Under the pieces are notes generated by a model, which saw only the letters and a program-made list of their open reading frames with translations, searched no databases and was not told the DNA's origin. A program made the translations under genes and the position numbers. A stretch of 64,000 nucleotides of DNA from Nectonema munidae (Eukaryota; Nematomorpha; Nectonematoida; Nectonematidae), in the NCBI GenBank assembly GCA_030549495.1, contig JAUIRK010000201.1:1-64000 (forward strand), read 5' to 3'. Positions 35,601-44,094 of the stretch are shown here, piece after piece. Position 1 is the first letter of the stretch. Every line of letters begins with the position of its first letter.

Positions 35601-38113
35601 CTAGTAAGACGTCCCACTTTCCAGACAACTCTAAAATTGTACAATATAATTCATGATAATATTTATCTTCAGGGTCGGAAAAGTTTTTAATTGGAGTTTC
35701 AATATACATCTTGAATAATTTCTCTGAAATAGGTAGATATACTGTCAGTGCCTTTTGTGGTGATTCAATAGCCTATGAACAAAAATGGTTTACAAAAACA
35801 TGAAGAATAGTACATGAAGTACCTGGATCAAGTACGTTAACACGGCAGCTTTCAAAAATAATTTATTTTTAAAATTTTTGAACAAGATCAAGGCTATTTG
35901 AATTTGCTTTGAAAACTCGCCTGAACGGAGATAGCAATAGAAAAGGTAAGTCAAACGATTTTCACAATTTGGAACGGCTTGAACAGCATTTTGGAAAAGA
36001 GACAAAGCGCCTTCAGCTACAAAAATAAATATCATATATCATTTGAAAAACGCGTTCAGCAAGCCAAAAAATGCTGATTTCGGATTCAAAAATCTCACAT
36101 CTCTTCCCCCTTACTTTCTCAAAAGGTGATAAGGAAAGCAGAAGTATTTTGTTACCTGATTTGCAACACATCAGCGGCGATCATGGTTGAAATTTTTTAA
36201 TGATTTCAACTGTTCAAATTTTTCAATTTAATGACTTGTATTTATTTTTTGAGTAAATTATATATATATAGAATAATTCAAAGTTTGAACTTTTTTAAAA
36301 TAAACGAAATTTATTTTTAATTAGATAGAAGATAGTTCTTCAAAAGTGTGGTTCTCATAAGGTTAATATGATCCATTTGATCCTTGAAAAAACCACGTAA
36401 TTCGATATAAAACATTTGATCCTTTGAGTTGTTTAAAGATAAGGTTGGGATCAAATAGGTCAGCAAAGTGGCTATTAGAAGATAGACCTCTTAGTGTTTT
36501 TTTTCACATATTTGATTAGTACTTAATAAACAAATGAATGTGGTAAAATTTGGAATAGATTCGACAAAATAAATTAAAAAATAGAAATTCTAAAAAATAT
36601 CCAACTTTTCAACGTTACAAATATTGAAATAGGAGAAAACTCCATAAAATTGTAATTTAGCGACATATGTCAAAGGTGCATCTTAATTTGATTAGTATAT
36701 TCAAAAATGTATAAAATTAATTAAACTTGATATTATTTTATAGATTTATGCAGCAAGATAAAAATCCTTGTTAAAAAATGAGAAAATAAAGAAATTAATG
36801 TGAAATGTGCTTTGAAGTATTTCGGGGCTGTCGTTTGTCTTTTCAGACTCTTTAGTTTTAATAAAATAAGTAACTCAAAAGTTGATAGATTTTTGTTAAA
36901 ATTTAAAACCATCTAACACATCGATTCTGAACCCTTTTAAAACAGAAAAATTTATGCTGGTCTCTTCTTTTTTATTGCTACTATTAATAGTGCTTTTATT
37001 TTATCAAAAATACAAGAATTAAGTAAGCCGTTTTTAACCACTATTTTTTATTTGTTCACTCAATTAATTTCATATGGTGTATATTTTTAATACACCATCG
37101 AGGGTCATTATTTTCATTTATCTATTCTATATGAATTTAGATAGAAGTACTATCATGTGTTTATGTTGTAGAAATACCGTAAGTGTTAGTGTGTGGTTAG
37201 TTTATGTATACAATCTAAACCGACGACGTTAAGTGAATTTCGGAATTTATATATATTTAACTCTGCTTATTTTTTTAAAAATTAATTAAATTTCATAAAA
37301 TCAAATTTTGTCAAGTTAAAAAAGTAAGCATTTTTTAGAAAAATGTTTTTTAGTGTAAGAGTTGAACTTGATATGCCAGGTTGGAATGAATTCAATGACA
37401 CTTTTAAATCTCCTCTACCAATAGCATCAAGTCGATTTCGACTTTTTCAACGCAGATAAAGAACACATAATTAAAAATAAATGATATTTTAATCCACCTT
37501 AGTATCAAAGTAGGAGCGATGGGAAAGGATGGGAAAGCATGCCATATAACTGAGCTTTTAACAATAATATATCTTTTTTTTTAATTAAAAAATAATTTAT
37601 TTAGCACTTTGAGGACACCGGTGTAACATATAATGAAAATCGTCTGCTAAAAGTATTTAAAACTCCATTAAAAAAGAAAGCAGAAAAATAGACATAAACG
37701 TAGTAGAAACGCTAAGAGAAAAGTGATTGTAGATTTGAATTATCTAAAATGGTTTCTTCCTTATTTCAGTAAAATTGTGAAATTTAAAAGTTATAGTAAT
37801 GGAATTTAAAAAAGAAAACGTCTTTACGTTGATGCAATTCTCGGTAGCACAAATTTATGAAATACAGGGTAGTTTCTTCAGTTGGGCAAGCTTTGTTGAT
37901 TGTTTTCAATATTGCAAGGCCTTCAGATATGTTATTCGTTATAAAATAAGCTAGCGCTAAAAGTGCCTGTAGAAAAAAATGAAAAAGTATGCATGACTGA
38001 TTGGATACACGTGTGACGTTTACTTACTAATACTTCATATCTATCTTTGTGCTTTTTCAAAACTTTCTTGGATTCAGCGATACACTTCTTGAAATAACCA
38101 GAAACTAGATATT
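14349..38113 (-). CDS. NAA25: NAA25, auxiliary subunit of N-terminal acetyltransferase NatB (15 exons; first exon not found)
   Basis: NAA25 (Mdm20 in yeast) forms a TPR superhelix that anchors the catalytic subunit NAA20 to the ribosome; NatB acetylates nascent proteins starting Met-Asp, -Glu, -Asn or -Gln. Exons (minus): 38113-38028, 37966-37828, 36016-35823, 35772-35564, 35480-35397, 35307-35168, 32984-32850, 31925-31741, 29141-29003, 28943-28707, 25996-25779, 17263-17119, 17069-16552, 14918-14716, 14664-14349. Every junction is GT-AG and all phases agree, giving 981 residues plus a missing N-terminus; the human protein is about 970. Landmarks matching the remembered family sequence are KVLKKHKD, CYRELHQPEGAL, SSCFQDLKCFL, LDLKYAQLDTLG and FLTFKNRINNS. 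Introns are either 49-89 bases or 0.9-8.5 kb, the long ones filled with transposons. No disabling change is seen, so the gene looks functional. Two donors (after 32850 and 17119) are weak and chosen by phase. Confidence 0.93.
14716..14918 (-). CDS. NAA25: NAA25 recognised exon 14
   Basis: 67 codons, ELTTSSLEKFKTNIDLMLNQ to IKNKNPN. Corresponds to the family stretch IENSFKSLLDQLKDVFSKC onwards. Donor GTATCC. Confidence 0.78.
15169..15210 (+). repeat. hAT terminal fragment
   Basis: CAGTGCCGGATTAA and ATAGGCCCCGCGC follow the pattern of a widespread hAT end. No matching second end was found. It lies in the intron between NAA25 exons 13 and 14. Confidence 0.4.
16391..16518. mobile_element. Complete 128-bp TTAA-ended MITE
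   Basis: TTAACCGGTTATCGACCA at the left and TGGTCGATAACGGGTTAA at the right form inverted repeats with one mismatch and include TTAA at both ends, as for piggyBac insertions. Internal motifs AATCGTCTGCTTTT and AAATCTTCTGCTTT recur in the copy at 62193. It sits in the intron just beyond NAA25 exon 13. Confidence 0.75.
16552..17069 (-). CDS. NAA25: NAA25 recognised exon 13
   Basis: 172 codons. VNNSNIVDNRNHVLIKSWKR matches family LRDNRDLNVFFSWDPKDR; the rest, with GHFSKKVSRLYEISKDIEG and FIMDPFLPLETPFQSIL, is divergent. The donor GTATTA at 16551 keeps phase 0. A MITE lies 33 bases downstream. Confidence 0.78.
17119..17263 (-). CDS. NAA25: NAA25 recognised exon 12
   Basis: 48 codons, ALDFLTFKNRINNSFLNNVM to FNFHSLQ. 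FLTFKNRINNS matches family FIAFRNRLNNS. The donor GTCTTT is poor and was chosen by phase. Confidence 0.88.
19049..19214 (+). repeat. tRNA-derived SINE, diverged copy
   Basis: TGGCATAACAGGTTGGTTGA resembles an A box and GGATTCGATTCC a B box. TTCATAGTTTGACATAAGCG and CTCAATGAAAATACACC match the SINE body at 26644 and 56744. It lies within the 5.2-kb hAT insertion. Confidence 0.55.
19461..19724. mobile_element. MITE with ends GACATTTCGC
   Basis: GACATTTCGCCCC at 19461 is mirrored by GGAGCGAAATGTC at the right end (19711-19723). Inner motifs AATTCGCCCC and GGGGCGAATT repeat the symmetry, so the inverted ends extend for about 40 bases with mismatches. Nested in the 5.2-kb hAT insertion. Confidence 0.65.
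20230..20715. mobile_element. 486-bp hAT-type MITE nested in the larger insertion
   Basis: The left end CAGTGGTGTAGCC and right end CTAACTACGTCACTG form imperfect inverted repeats of the common hAT type. Flanks GACAGAAG (20222-20229) and GAGAGAAG (20716-20723) match at 7 of 8 bases. It contains the first copy of the 229-bp direct repeat. Confidence 0.7.
20359..20587 (+). repeat. 229-bp direct repeat, copy 1
   Basis: Runs from TCTGATCCGTAGGAG to TTTTTAATAC and is nearly identical, with four differences noted by eye, to 23729-23957. This copy lies inside both the 486-bp MITE and the 5.2-kb hAT insertion. No coding capacity was seen. Confidence 0.9.
20716..21276 (+). repeat. Left arm of a large inverted repeat (foldback)
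   Basis: Matches the right arm 22786-23285 in reverse, collinear over its length: the GA-rich part, AAAATCTAGTGGAT, GCACGCTTGCTACAATCAAT, CCTGCCGCC, then CATATGATGTCATATTTACT. This arm has its own tandem duplication of about 75 bases (GCAAGCACGCATCTTGAACA at 21101 and 21172). About 1.5 kb separates the arms. Confidence 0.85.
22786..23285 (-). repeat. Right arm of the large inverted repeat
   Basis: Reverse counterpart of 20716-21276. It has a different tandem duplication of its own (AAAAGGCGGCAGGATCAAAG at about 22903 and 22963), so the arms were modified separately after they formed. Confidence 0.85.
23487..23510 (+). repeat. Run of 24 G
   Basis: An uninterrupted G tract in AT-rich DNA, 29 bases from the right inverted end of the 5.2-kb hAT insertion. 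It could form a G-quadruplex. Its exact length in an assembly is doubtful. Confidence 0.9.
23729..23957 (+). repeat. 229-bp direct repeat, copy 2
   Basis: Near-identical to 20359-20587 but lying 168 bases outside the right target duplication of the hAT insertion. It has no inverted ends of its own. Confidence 0.9.
25779..25996 (-). CDS. NAA25: NAA25 recognised exon 11
   Basis: 72 codons, NYMSSFSHAKKLDLKYAQLD to PFLFSGNLNQ. Spacing from YFYLG to LDTLG equals that of human YCMLG to HDTIG. An 8.5-kb intron carrying the large hAT insertion follows. Confidence 0.92.
25997..28706 (-). other. 2.7-kb NAA25 intron
   Basis: Contains a tRNA-derived SINE at 26644-26832. 27820-28190 is less AT-rich and has short frames on both strands with no recognised family. 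No gene is supported. Confidence 0.6.
26644..26832 (+). repeat. tRNA-derived SINE
   Basis: An A-box-like GCTAGATACCGGG and a B box GGGTTCGATCCC precede a body with CATAGTATACTAGCGGCGCA, CTCGATGAAAACACC and a TTTACCTTTATA end. Copies occur at 19049, 48531 (minus) and 56744. Confidence 0.75.
28707..28943 (-). CDS. NAA25: NAA25 recognised exon 10
   Basis: 78 codons from YDQQTKSVNKEEID to LLLIQSYFYLG. ETSIFLYSSILCLEEGASHC matches the family ETTVWQALTLLEEGLTHS. Donor GTAACT. Confidence 0.9.
29003..29141 (-). CDS. NAA25: NAA25 recognised exon 9
   Basis: 46 codons, LPIYKQVDELATYLKVGRYI to LCITRRFT. Matches family LPADIRALQQHLCVVQLTRLLG. Donor GTAAAA. Confidence 0.82.
29283..30110 (+). pseudogene. 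Decayed hAT transposase (ZBED5-like)
   Basis: Broken frames give SVFTDRA, then RANVFNSCLFSELSKENNSE followed by LLLHSNVRWRSKGKV, then SFLVNIFESMNSF, then HHVAYLSLEISPYFANL. These match the remembered order of the ZBED5-type hAT protein: GVCTDGA, KSRALNSRLF...LLLHTEVRWLSRGKVL, YLADIFxxLNELN, HLxxLxxEFxxYFP. At least two frameshifts and several stops are present. No ends were identified. Confidence 0.7.
31023..31068 (+). repeat. pogo-like terminal fragment
   Basis: CCGATTGTCCGACATAACAG followed by AAGGTCTACTATA resembles pogo/Tigger ends. It is in the same orientation as the fragment at 31270-31318. Confidence 0.35.
31270..31318 (+). repeat. pogo-like terminal fragment
   Basis: ACTTATCCGATATCCGAGTT then AACGAGGGTCTACTGTA; the reverse complement begins TACAGTAGACCCTCGTTAA, a typical pogo/Tigger end next to TA. 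Confidence 0.45.
31741..31925 (-). CDS. NAA25: NAA25 recognised exon 8
   Basis: 61 codons, NRVIEFINLFATKSSCFQDL then KCFL to SSLSET. Corresponds to the family block FGDKPCCFTDLKVFVDLL. Confidence 0.88.
31926..32849 (-). other. 0.9-kb NAA25 intron
   Basis: AT-rich. A fragment near 32030 and 32105-32145 (CCTTTGAGCATC, GGTCCTCAAAAGTTTAA) resembles the TTAA-ended MITEs. No gene is seen. Confidence 0.5.
32850..32984 (-). CDS. NAA25: NAA25 recognised exon 7
   Basis: 44 codons, LKQNVECFLSILKDIQNTKK then PSYLRPSLLAEIDLYFRL. The second part matches family RHLRGPHLAKLELIRRL. The donor GTAGCT is weak but keeps phase. Confidence 0.82.
32985..35167 (-). other. 2.2-kb NAA25 intron
   Basis: AT-rich with no recognised element. 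A minus-strand frame at 34858-35133 has splice-like borders, but the phase-consistent model skips it. Confidence 0.55.
35168..35307 (-). CDS. NAA25: NAA25 recognised exon 6
   Basis: YLDILFSKFLPPVIKG to LTEDRHIG. It follows the family YFDSVF motif into a variable linker. A 2.2-kb intron follows. Confidence 0.82.
35397..35480 (-). CDS. NAA25: NAA25 recognised exon 5
   Basis: KQKKIDQAFLLCQNLISQNP then EDYYFYC, matching family YKKLSRWPECNALSRRLL...DDWQFYL. Confidence 0.85.
35564..35772 (-). CDS. NAA25: NAA25 recognised exon 4
   Basis: 69 codons from AIESPQKALTVYLPISEK to IFAFYPQC. It aligns with LPLAERMVEKM...ELYYMILERLGKY of the family. Of two overlapping donors, the upstream one (GTAGGT) keeps phase with the next exon. 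Confidence 0.88.
35823..36016 (-). CDS. NAA25: NAA25 recognised exon 3
   Basis: 64 codons, EGALSLFQNAVQAVPNCENR to AAVLTYLIQ, a TPR-like helical pair. Preceded by a 1.8-kb intron. Confidence 0.92.
36017..37827 (-). other. 1.8-kb NAA25 intron
   Basis: AT-rich. The only recognised content is a TTAA-MITE-like remnant at about 37606-37700. Confidence 0.55.
37606..37700. repeat. Remnant of a TTAA-type MITE
   Basis: GGACACCGGTGTAACATATA, AAAATCGTCTGCT and AAAGCAGAAAAAT follow the same order as the copy at 62193-62341 read in reverse. The terminal TTAACCC is not preserved. Confidence 0.35.
37828..37966 (-). CDS. NAA25: NAA25 recognised exon 2
   Basis: ALLALAYFITNNISEGLAIL to FINLCYRELHQ. It matches the family block ending LYREMHRPE; the junction to the next exon rebuilds HQPEGA. 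Confidence 0.9.
38028..38113 (-). CDS. NAA25: NAA25 recognised exon 1
   Basis: YLVSGYFKKCIAESKK then VLKKHKDRYEVL, between acceptor TTTGTTTAG and donor GTAAGT. It begins 2 nt before a codon, so an upstream exon with the start codon is needed. It corresponds to the family's YDYLDNGNNK...LLKKHKD region. Confidence 0.85.
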
Positions 38114-39384
38114 CTAAACAAAGTCGAATATAAAGTGCATGTAGTTAAAATAATATAGATAACTCATCAAGAAAGCATGATATTAAAAAACTTTAAAGAG
38201 CATAATCAGATTTTTCTTAATTCTAGTGGCTTAAAACTACGAATAACATTTCAAAGTGAGAAGTAAAGTTCTCACAGAGGGAATTTAGTATTTTTTACTC
38301 TTATATTTTCATTCTTTTGTAAAAGTCAAAGAAACAAATTTTTTTAAGACTATATCCCCCCCCCCCTAGAGGAAAGGGAATATCTTTGTATATTCGTTTT
38401 CACTTTAGTCTTTTGGTCAACTAATAATTACTTAGAGATGGTTCTACGAAGAGTCTTAGGATTGCGGAGTTATATATAGTTTTTTTAGGATTAACTTCAT
38501 GCAAAATGAGACCTCTTTAAATAGTGTTTTTCAAAAAAAAACTCAAATTTCTTTTCGAACTTTTCGAGAGAAATTTCGGAAATCACGATCAAGTGTTGAA
38601 TCTGACTTTCAAAACGTTCTGGAGTCAGATTCTTCACTTGATCCTAAATCAAATATAGTGTGACAAATGTGAAAAAATAGTGCGTGGAAAATGCGTAAGG
38701 GGAAGAAGTTAAAATGAGATTAGAGTTTAAAGACAAAAAAGAAGAAATTTTTTCTAGAAAGAATTAGAGTTTAAACTTGTGATCAATAAAAATTTCATCA
38801 AAAGACTATACCGCATTTTTTATAAAAATGAAATTTTTAATATATTATTTATTTTAAATATAGTTGATACACATTTTAATATATAAAATAATATAGAAAC
38901 ACAAAATTTTAAATTTTATTTATCATACAAATGCTTAGTTATCAAGTAAAAACTAAAAATACTATCAAAATGTTTTTTCAGAGGGTTATTTTGACATTAA
39001 TGTGTGTTGAAGGGTAACCCATTTTTTTTAGGCGTTTTAGTGTTAAGAGAAAGTGAGGTCCTTAAAAAGCACTAACTTTGATTAGATCTGTAATCTAGCA
39101 AGTGTTTTTTTTGAATAAAATATTCATATATAACAAGAAAGAGAAACGGTACACAATTATCTTATTGAAAATTAAAATTCAACGATTTGAATTATTAAAA
39201 TTATAATTTTAAATTTTTATACCATAAATTTTTTTGATTTTATAATCAAGCATTGCTATTATATTCAAAAGGAAACATTATAATCTCAAGGATTGAAAAA
39301 TAATAATAAAAAATATTTTGAAAAAATTACTTTTTTTAGATAATTTTATTTAAATATTTTTATCAAATCATACATATTTTTCTC
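38114..39384. other. Region upstream of NAA25
   Basis: This should hold the NAA25 promoter and first exon, but no start-codon exon with the correct phase could be identified. It contains a C-rich run at 38354-38365 and one exon-like frame (38497-38643). Confidence 0.5.
38497..38643 (-). CDS. Possible terminal exon of unknown identity
   Basis: After a fair acceptor (ATATTTGATTTAG) 48 codons read DQVKNLTPERFESQIQHLIV then ISEISLEKFEKKFEFF, ending at TGA 38499-38497. The composition looks protein-like, but no family is recognised and no upstream exon is seen. It ends about 380 bases before the first recognised NAA25 exon on the same strand. Confidence 0.2.
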   Translation of the reverse strand, partial: DQVKNLTPERFESQIQHLIVISEISLEKFEKKFEFFFEKHYLKRSHFA

Positions 39385-39519
39385 AGAAAGAAAAAGCTAT
39401 TCACCGCCAACAAGTTATTAAAGGTCTTGAAACCAAAAATAACTCCCTCTCTATCACTAAAACCAGATCCTCGCATACAGGCACCATCTACTTTCAATTT
39501 AAAAATCACAACAAAAAGC

Positions 39520-40090
39520 AGCAGCTAAATTCTCCCTCTTAAAAAACGGCGTCAATGTTTGTGACATACCCACTCCAATACTTAAATTTATTCTAAGAGG
39601 TATACCTAAAGACATTAATATTAATGATCTGACAGTCACATTAGAAGAACAAAACAAAAACCTCAAAAGTATGGGAAAATTAGTAAACCCTATCCAACTA
39701 GGCAAGGAAGGAACCTTCTCCTACACTGTACTAATTGAGCCAAACAATCCTGAACTATTTCAATATCTCCGCAACCAACCAAAAGTATTCCTAGGATATA
39801 ATTTGTTAACGCTAAATCTTTTTAAACCCAGAACAAAACAATGTGAAAATTGCTTTAAATATGGCCACTTGAAACAAAAATGTAATGCCTCATCCCCAAA
39901 CTGCGCTCACTGCGGCAACCGAGGACATTCACTAACATCTTGTACACTCTCAAACGAGTCAACCAAGACCATATGTATCAATTGCAAACTACCACATATT
40001 GCAACATCTAAAACATGCAGTTTTTATATCAATCACAGTAACTCAATCCTAGCGCAACACATTAAAACTATAGATAATTACACATGTTAA
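39520..40090 (+). pseudogene. LINE ORF1 (gag-like, zinc knuckles), 5' truncated
   Basis: The frame from GVNVCDIPTPILKFILRGIP onward leads to the knuckles CENCFKYGHLKQKC and CAHCGNRGHSLTSC (CX2CX4HX4C) and CINCKLPHIATSKTC (CX2CX3HX6C), the classic trio of Jockey/R1/I-group ORF1 proteins that bind element RNA. Upstream, 39390-39520 continues the protein in another frame, so one frameshift is present. The stop overlaps the ORF2 start as ATGTTAA (40084-40090), an arrangement suited to termination-reinitiation. Confidence 0.8.
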
Positions 40091-41037
40091 ATTTTCTGCA
40101 CATCAATTTAAATCATTCTAAAACCGCATGGGATAACCTTATTAATATAATTCTTTCCCAACAATACGATGTAATATCCATCAACGAATCCTACACACGC
40201 ATGCCTCACCTGTTTGACCAATACAAACTCATACACATACCCCCTTTAGACGATTACTCCGCTTGCATCATAATAAAAACATCCATTCTAAATACACCAT
40301 TATACCAATTCTCTAACTCTAACTACATCTTCACTCTTATCCACTCCACCACTACGCCACTAATCTTCTGTTCTCTTTACTCACAACCCTCTTCTTTACA
40401 TCCCATTCCCTATCGTTTTGATAACGTATTAACCCAAATAAAAAACCACATTAACAAAAGTTTTTTCCTCATTATTTCTACAGACCTAAATGCAGGCTCA
40501 TATTTATGGGATACAAAACAAAATCTTCGTGGTTTGCAAACCCTCAATTTCCTTTCTGCCCATAACTTCACTATAGCTGATTCTAACATATCACCAACTT
40601 TTCAACGAAAATACCTAGACAAAATATATCAATCCCACAATGACATTACCATTATCTCAAATGAAACCATTAAAATCATAAAAAATTGGAAGATTTGTGA
40701 TACACCCTCAGCTTCAGACCACTCGTTTATATCTTTCCAAGCCAATCTTAATGTACACAAAAAGATCCAACACAACCACCCCATTGGCAAACACATTTTC
40801 TGGACAGCTTTCCTAAAAACCCTGCAATCCAAACTATATAATACCGAAATGAAAACCAATACAACATCAGAACTAGAGAAATCAGCTTTATTCCTTAACA
40901 AAACAATTTCAACTTCTATTCTCTCTTCCACTCCTAACAACCCATTTCCAAAACGCAAAAACGCCTATTTTTGGAACTCCTACTTGAACAATCTAAAACA
41001 CCAACTCAAACGTTCATCAAAACTTATAAAAAAATAA
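40084..41037 (+). pseudogene. LINE ORF2, AP endonuclease part
   Basis: Starts at ATG 40084. Motifs in order: INLNHSKTAWDN, QYDVISINESYT (catalytic Glu), STDLNAGSYLWD (Asp/Asn) and SASDHSFISF (Ser-Asp-His). These are the active-site blocks of the endonuclease that nicks target DNA. The frame shifts in the A-run at about 41030, after which the protein continues in another frame towards the reverse transcriptase. Confidence 0.85.
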
Positions 41038-41039
41038 AC

Positions 41040-42500
41040 ACTGATGATAACATTCAACATCACTTCCTACTAAAAAACTTATACAAAAAAGAAATCAATA
41101 AAGCTAAAAAACAAGCCTGAAAAAAATTCACCACTCAAACTCCTTGCAACCCCTGGAGCACTATTCATAAAATCACCAATAAAAAATCCTCATCTCCCTT
41201 ACCTCCCCATATACTTCCAGCAAACAACACTGAAACATCACACTTGAACCCCTCCTTTCTTACTTCACTTTTTCCATCCGATTCACTAATAATCGACAAC
41301 ATTCATAATTCCATCATAAGACTGAAAACTCAATCATATTTACGTAACACCAACACCTTTGATTTTCCACGAATCACCATTACAGAACTCAGCAACGCCG
41401 TAAACTCCTTTAAACCCAAACTTGCATGCAGTTACGACCACATATCCATGAAACACGTTCGCAAAACATACCATATTATCTATCCCCACATACTTCAATT
41501 ATTTAACAGTTGCTTAAGACAAGGCTACTTTCCCAATATCTGAAAATTAGCAAATTAATCTTGATTCCTAAACCCAATCGAGATCTCAATAACATAAAAA
41601 ATTGGCGCCCCATATCTCTTTTACCGACAATAGGCAAAATTTTAGAGAAAATTCTCAGGAAGAGACTGCTACATTATAGCTTAAAAAATCGACTCATTCA
41701 CGCTAAATAATTTGCCTATCTTCCCAACAAAAACTCAGAACTAGCACTTTCTCGCCTCACGCTTTACCTCGAATCTGCACTAAAAAAACATAAAATATCC
41801 TCAACTTTATTCCTAGATATCGAAAATGCTTTTAACACTGCCTGGAACCCAGCTATCATTAACAACCTCGTAGATAACACCTACCCCACATACATGATAA
41901 AGTTCATACACAATTACCTCAACCATCGCATTCTAATTCTAACTGAAAACAACAACTCATATATTCGCGAGCTCTCTCTCTCTCTACTCCTCAAGGTGGC
42001 AGCTTATCTGACCTACTTTGGTTAATACTCATCAACCCCCTTCTTGCTTTTATCAACAACAACTCTGACTTTTCTCAGGGATATTCCGACGACCTTCTTT
42101 TCTCTTTTTCTAGTTCTGAGCAAAACGAAAATCTAAAACAATCTGCTTCCTTACTAAAACAAATTCAATTCAAAGCGCAACAATACAAAATTTCCTTTAA
42201 CCATAATAAATCCTACTTAATTCATTTCACACGCAAAAGAATCAAACCTTTACCCTTACAACTTAACACAACAAACAAATTAGATCCACAGAACCAAGTA
42301 AAATATCTTGGGCTCACTTTCCAACCCAACTTAAAATTCTCTACTCATTTCAAAAGTACCTCACAAAAATTACTCAAAACCCTTTTCTCTCTTAAAAACG
42401 GAATTTCTTACAAATGGGGACTTTCCCCAAAAATCACAAAGTTCATTTATAAAAGTCTCATTTTCCCTGTCCTCAAATATGGAGTTCTTTCATGGGGCTC
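41040..42500 (+). pseudogene. LINE ORF2, reverse transcriptase part
   Basis: Blocks: NWRPISLLPTIGKILEKIL, LFLDIENAFNTAW (motif A), PQGG.LSDLLWLILINPLLA (motif B), GYSDDLLFSF (motif C, catalytic Asp-Asp), KYLGLTFQPNLKF. Frameshifts occur near 41540 and in the TCT repeats at 41970-41990; a TAA at 41708 replaces a probable CAA (Gln). Confidence 0.85.
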
Positions 42501-42504
42501 AGAG

Positions 42505-43879
42505 TTGAGACATCAGTCATCCCTTACTCATCTCAACAAAATTCATCGCCTATGTCTCTTTTCTATCACCAATGCCTATCACACTACACCAACTACAAAA
42601 CTTGAATTATTCACTAACACGCTACCCCTACATCTCAATCTAAAGAAAACGCTTCTTAAAAATTACCTTATAACATTCTGCTCTACACCCCCACCACATC
42701 CTTTCACCAACCTATACACAACCCAAACATCCCAATCACTGCAGTACTACAATTCCTTATTAATTCAGTTTGCTCCTAACAAAACATCTTATCAAGTGCT
42801 ACCATTAAATCACCCAATTGAGCTCTTCCACCCTTCTTCGTCTCCTCCTTACACCACTAACATCTGTCACCATAGATATCTTACCCTAAACTCTATAGCT
42901 CACCAACGTACAACAAATACTATCAGTTCGCTTTCAATTTTCACTGACGGTTCCAAATCACAACACCGCTCTTCAGCTGCATGCGCATTCTTCCTACAAA
43001 ACACAAAAAACCATTCCTTATCCAGCACACAAACCTAGATCCAGAAATCACTGCACACGAAACAGAAATTCATACAGTATTACTATCCTGCAACACACTC
43101 CTTAATAACCTAACTTCCTTTTCTACCTCCTTCAAATATATCACTTTTTCACAGACTCGCAAAATTTAATAAATGATCTAAAACTTGAAAACAAAATCTC
43201 ACATTCAACGTATAGTTTAGCAAGCAAACTTATTCACCTATCTAATCACTTTGAATTAAAAATCGTCTGGTGCCCAACTCATTCCAGCTGTTTCGAAAAT
43301 TACCTCGTCGATTACGTTGCAAAATCAAAAATCTCCGATTCACAGATCCTACCCTTATTTTCTCTACCCATCTCCACATTTACAAACACTATAACTAACT
43401 CTACACTACTGGAGTGGCAACAATCTATTGACTCAACCATCACATCACTACCTACATCTATGCCATTATCACAACTCATTTTAAACAAACACTTTAACTC
43501 ACTCCCTCGGAACATCATTCACTGGCTCGCATCCCATTGCCCTTGTAATGCATACTTCTTCAAATTCAAACTTCACTCAAACCCTTTCTGTCGTTTCAGC
43601 TGTTCGTACATTGAAACACCTATACATATTCTCCTTTATTGTCCAATTTTTCATTCTCACCGACACCATCTCCTTGAAAAAAGCCGCTACTTTTTTAAAG
43701 ATATTCCATCCTCTCTACATGATCTTCTACAACACCCATTACTCATCAAACATCTCTATCTTTTCATAACCACAATCGAACCAATACTCTCTGCAAACCA
43801 AAACTCATTCCTCCCTCAAATATCCAATAACAATAAGCCATTATCATCACTAACCCATACATTCTACACAACAGTCTAG
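42505..43879 (+). pseudogene. LINE ORF2, RNase H and C-terminal cysteine-rich part
   Basis: SIFTDGSKSQHRSSAA carries the first RNase H aspartate, ETEIHTVLLSCNTLLNNL the glutamate, and VWCPTHSSCFENYLVDYVAK the last block with His and Asp. CRFSCSYIETPIHILLYC follows the C-terminal cysteine pattern of R1/I-group elements. Frames change at about 43030 and between 43170 and 43460. Confidence 0.8.
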
Positions 43880-44094
43880 TGTCTACAGCCATGAAAATCT
43901 TCCAAATTTTCCTTTCTATTTTAGAAAGACCCACAAAGACTAAACTTATACTTTGAAGACTAAATTCCAGCAGACTCGCAAGCATATCAGCTCCAGCTGG
44001 AAAGTGCTTAGAAATCTCCATACCTACCTACCTACCTACATATAGGAAACTAAAAGTAACGGGAGCCAACGATATATTTAAAAAGAATAAATAT

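Larger units (their letters stand above)
39385..44040 (+). mobile_element. Decayed LINE with endonuclease, reverse transcriptase and RNase H (R1/LOA/I-like)
   Basis: In order: a gag-like ORF1 with three zinc knuckles, then ORF2 with AP endonuclease, reverse transcriptase, RNase H and a C-terminal cysteine-rich region. It ends in a (CCTA)n-like tail (44024-44039). The 5' end is truncated near 39385. ORF2 has several frameshifts and at least two stops that read as single transitions (TGA at 41118, TAA at 41708). Its base composition (C-rich coding strand) differs clearly from the flanks. The endonuclease start (LHINLNHSKTAWDNL) is of the R1/LOA type, and the RNase H domain favours LOA or I-like groups. 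Confidence 0.85.
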
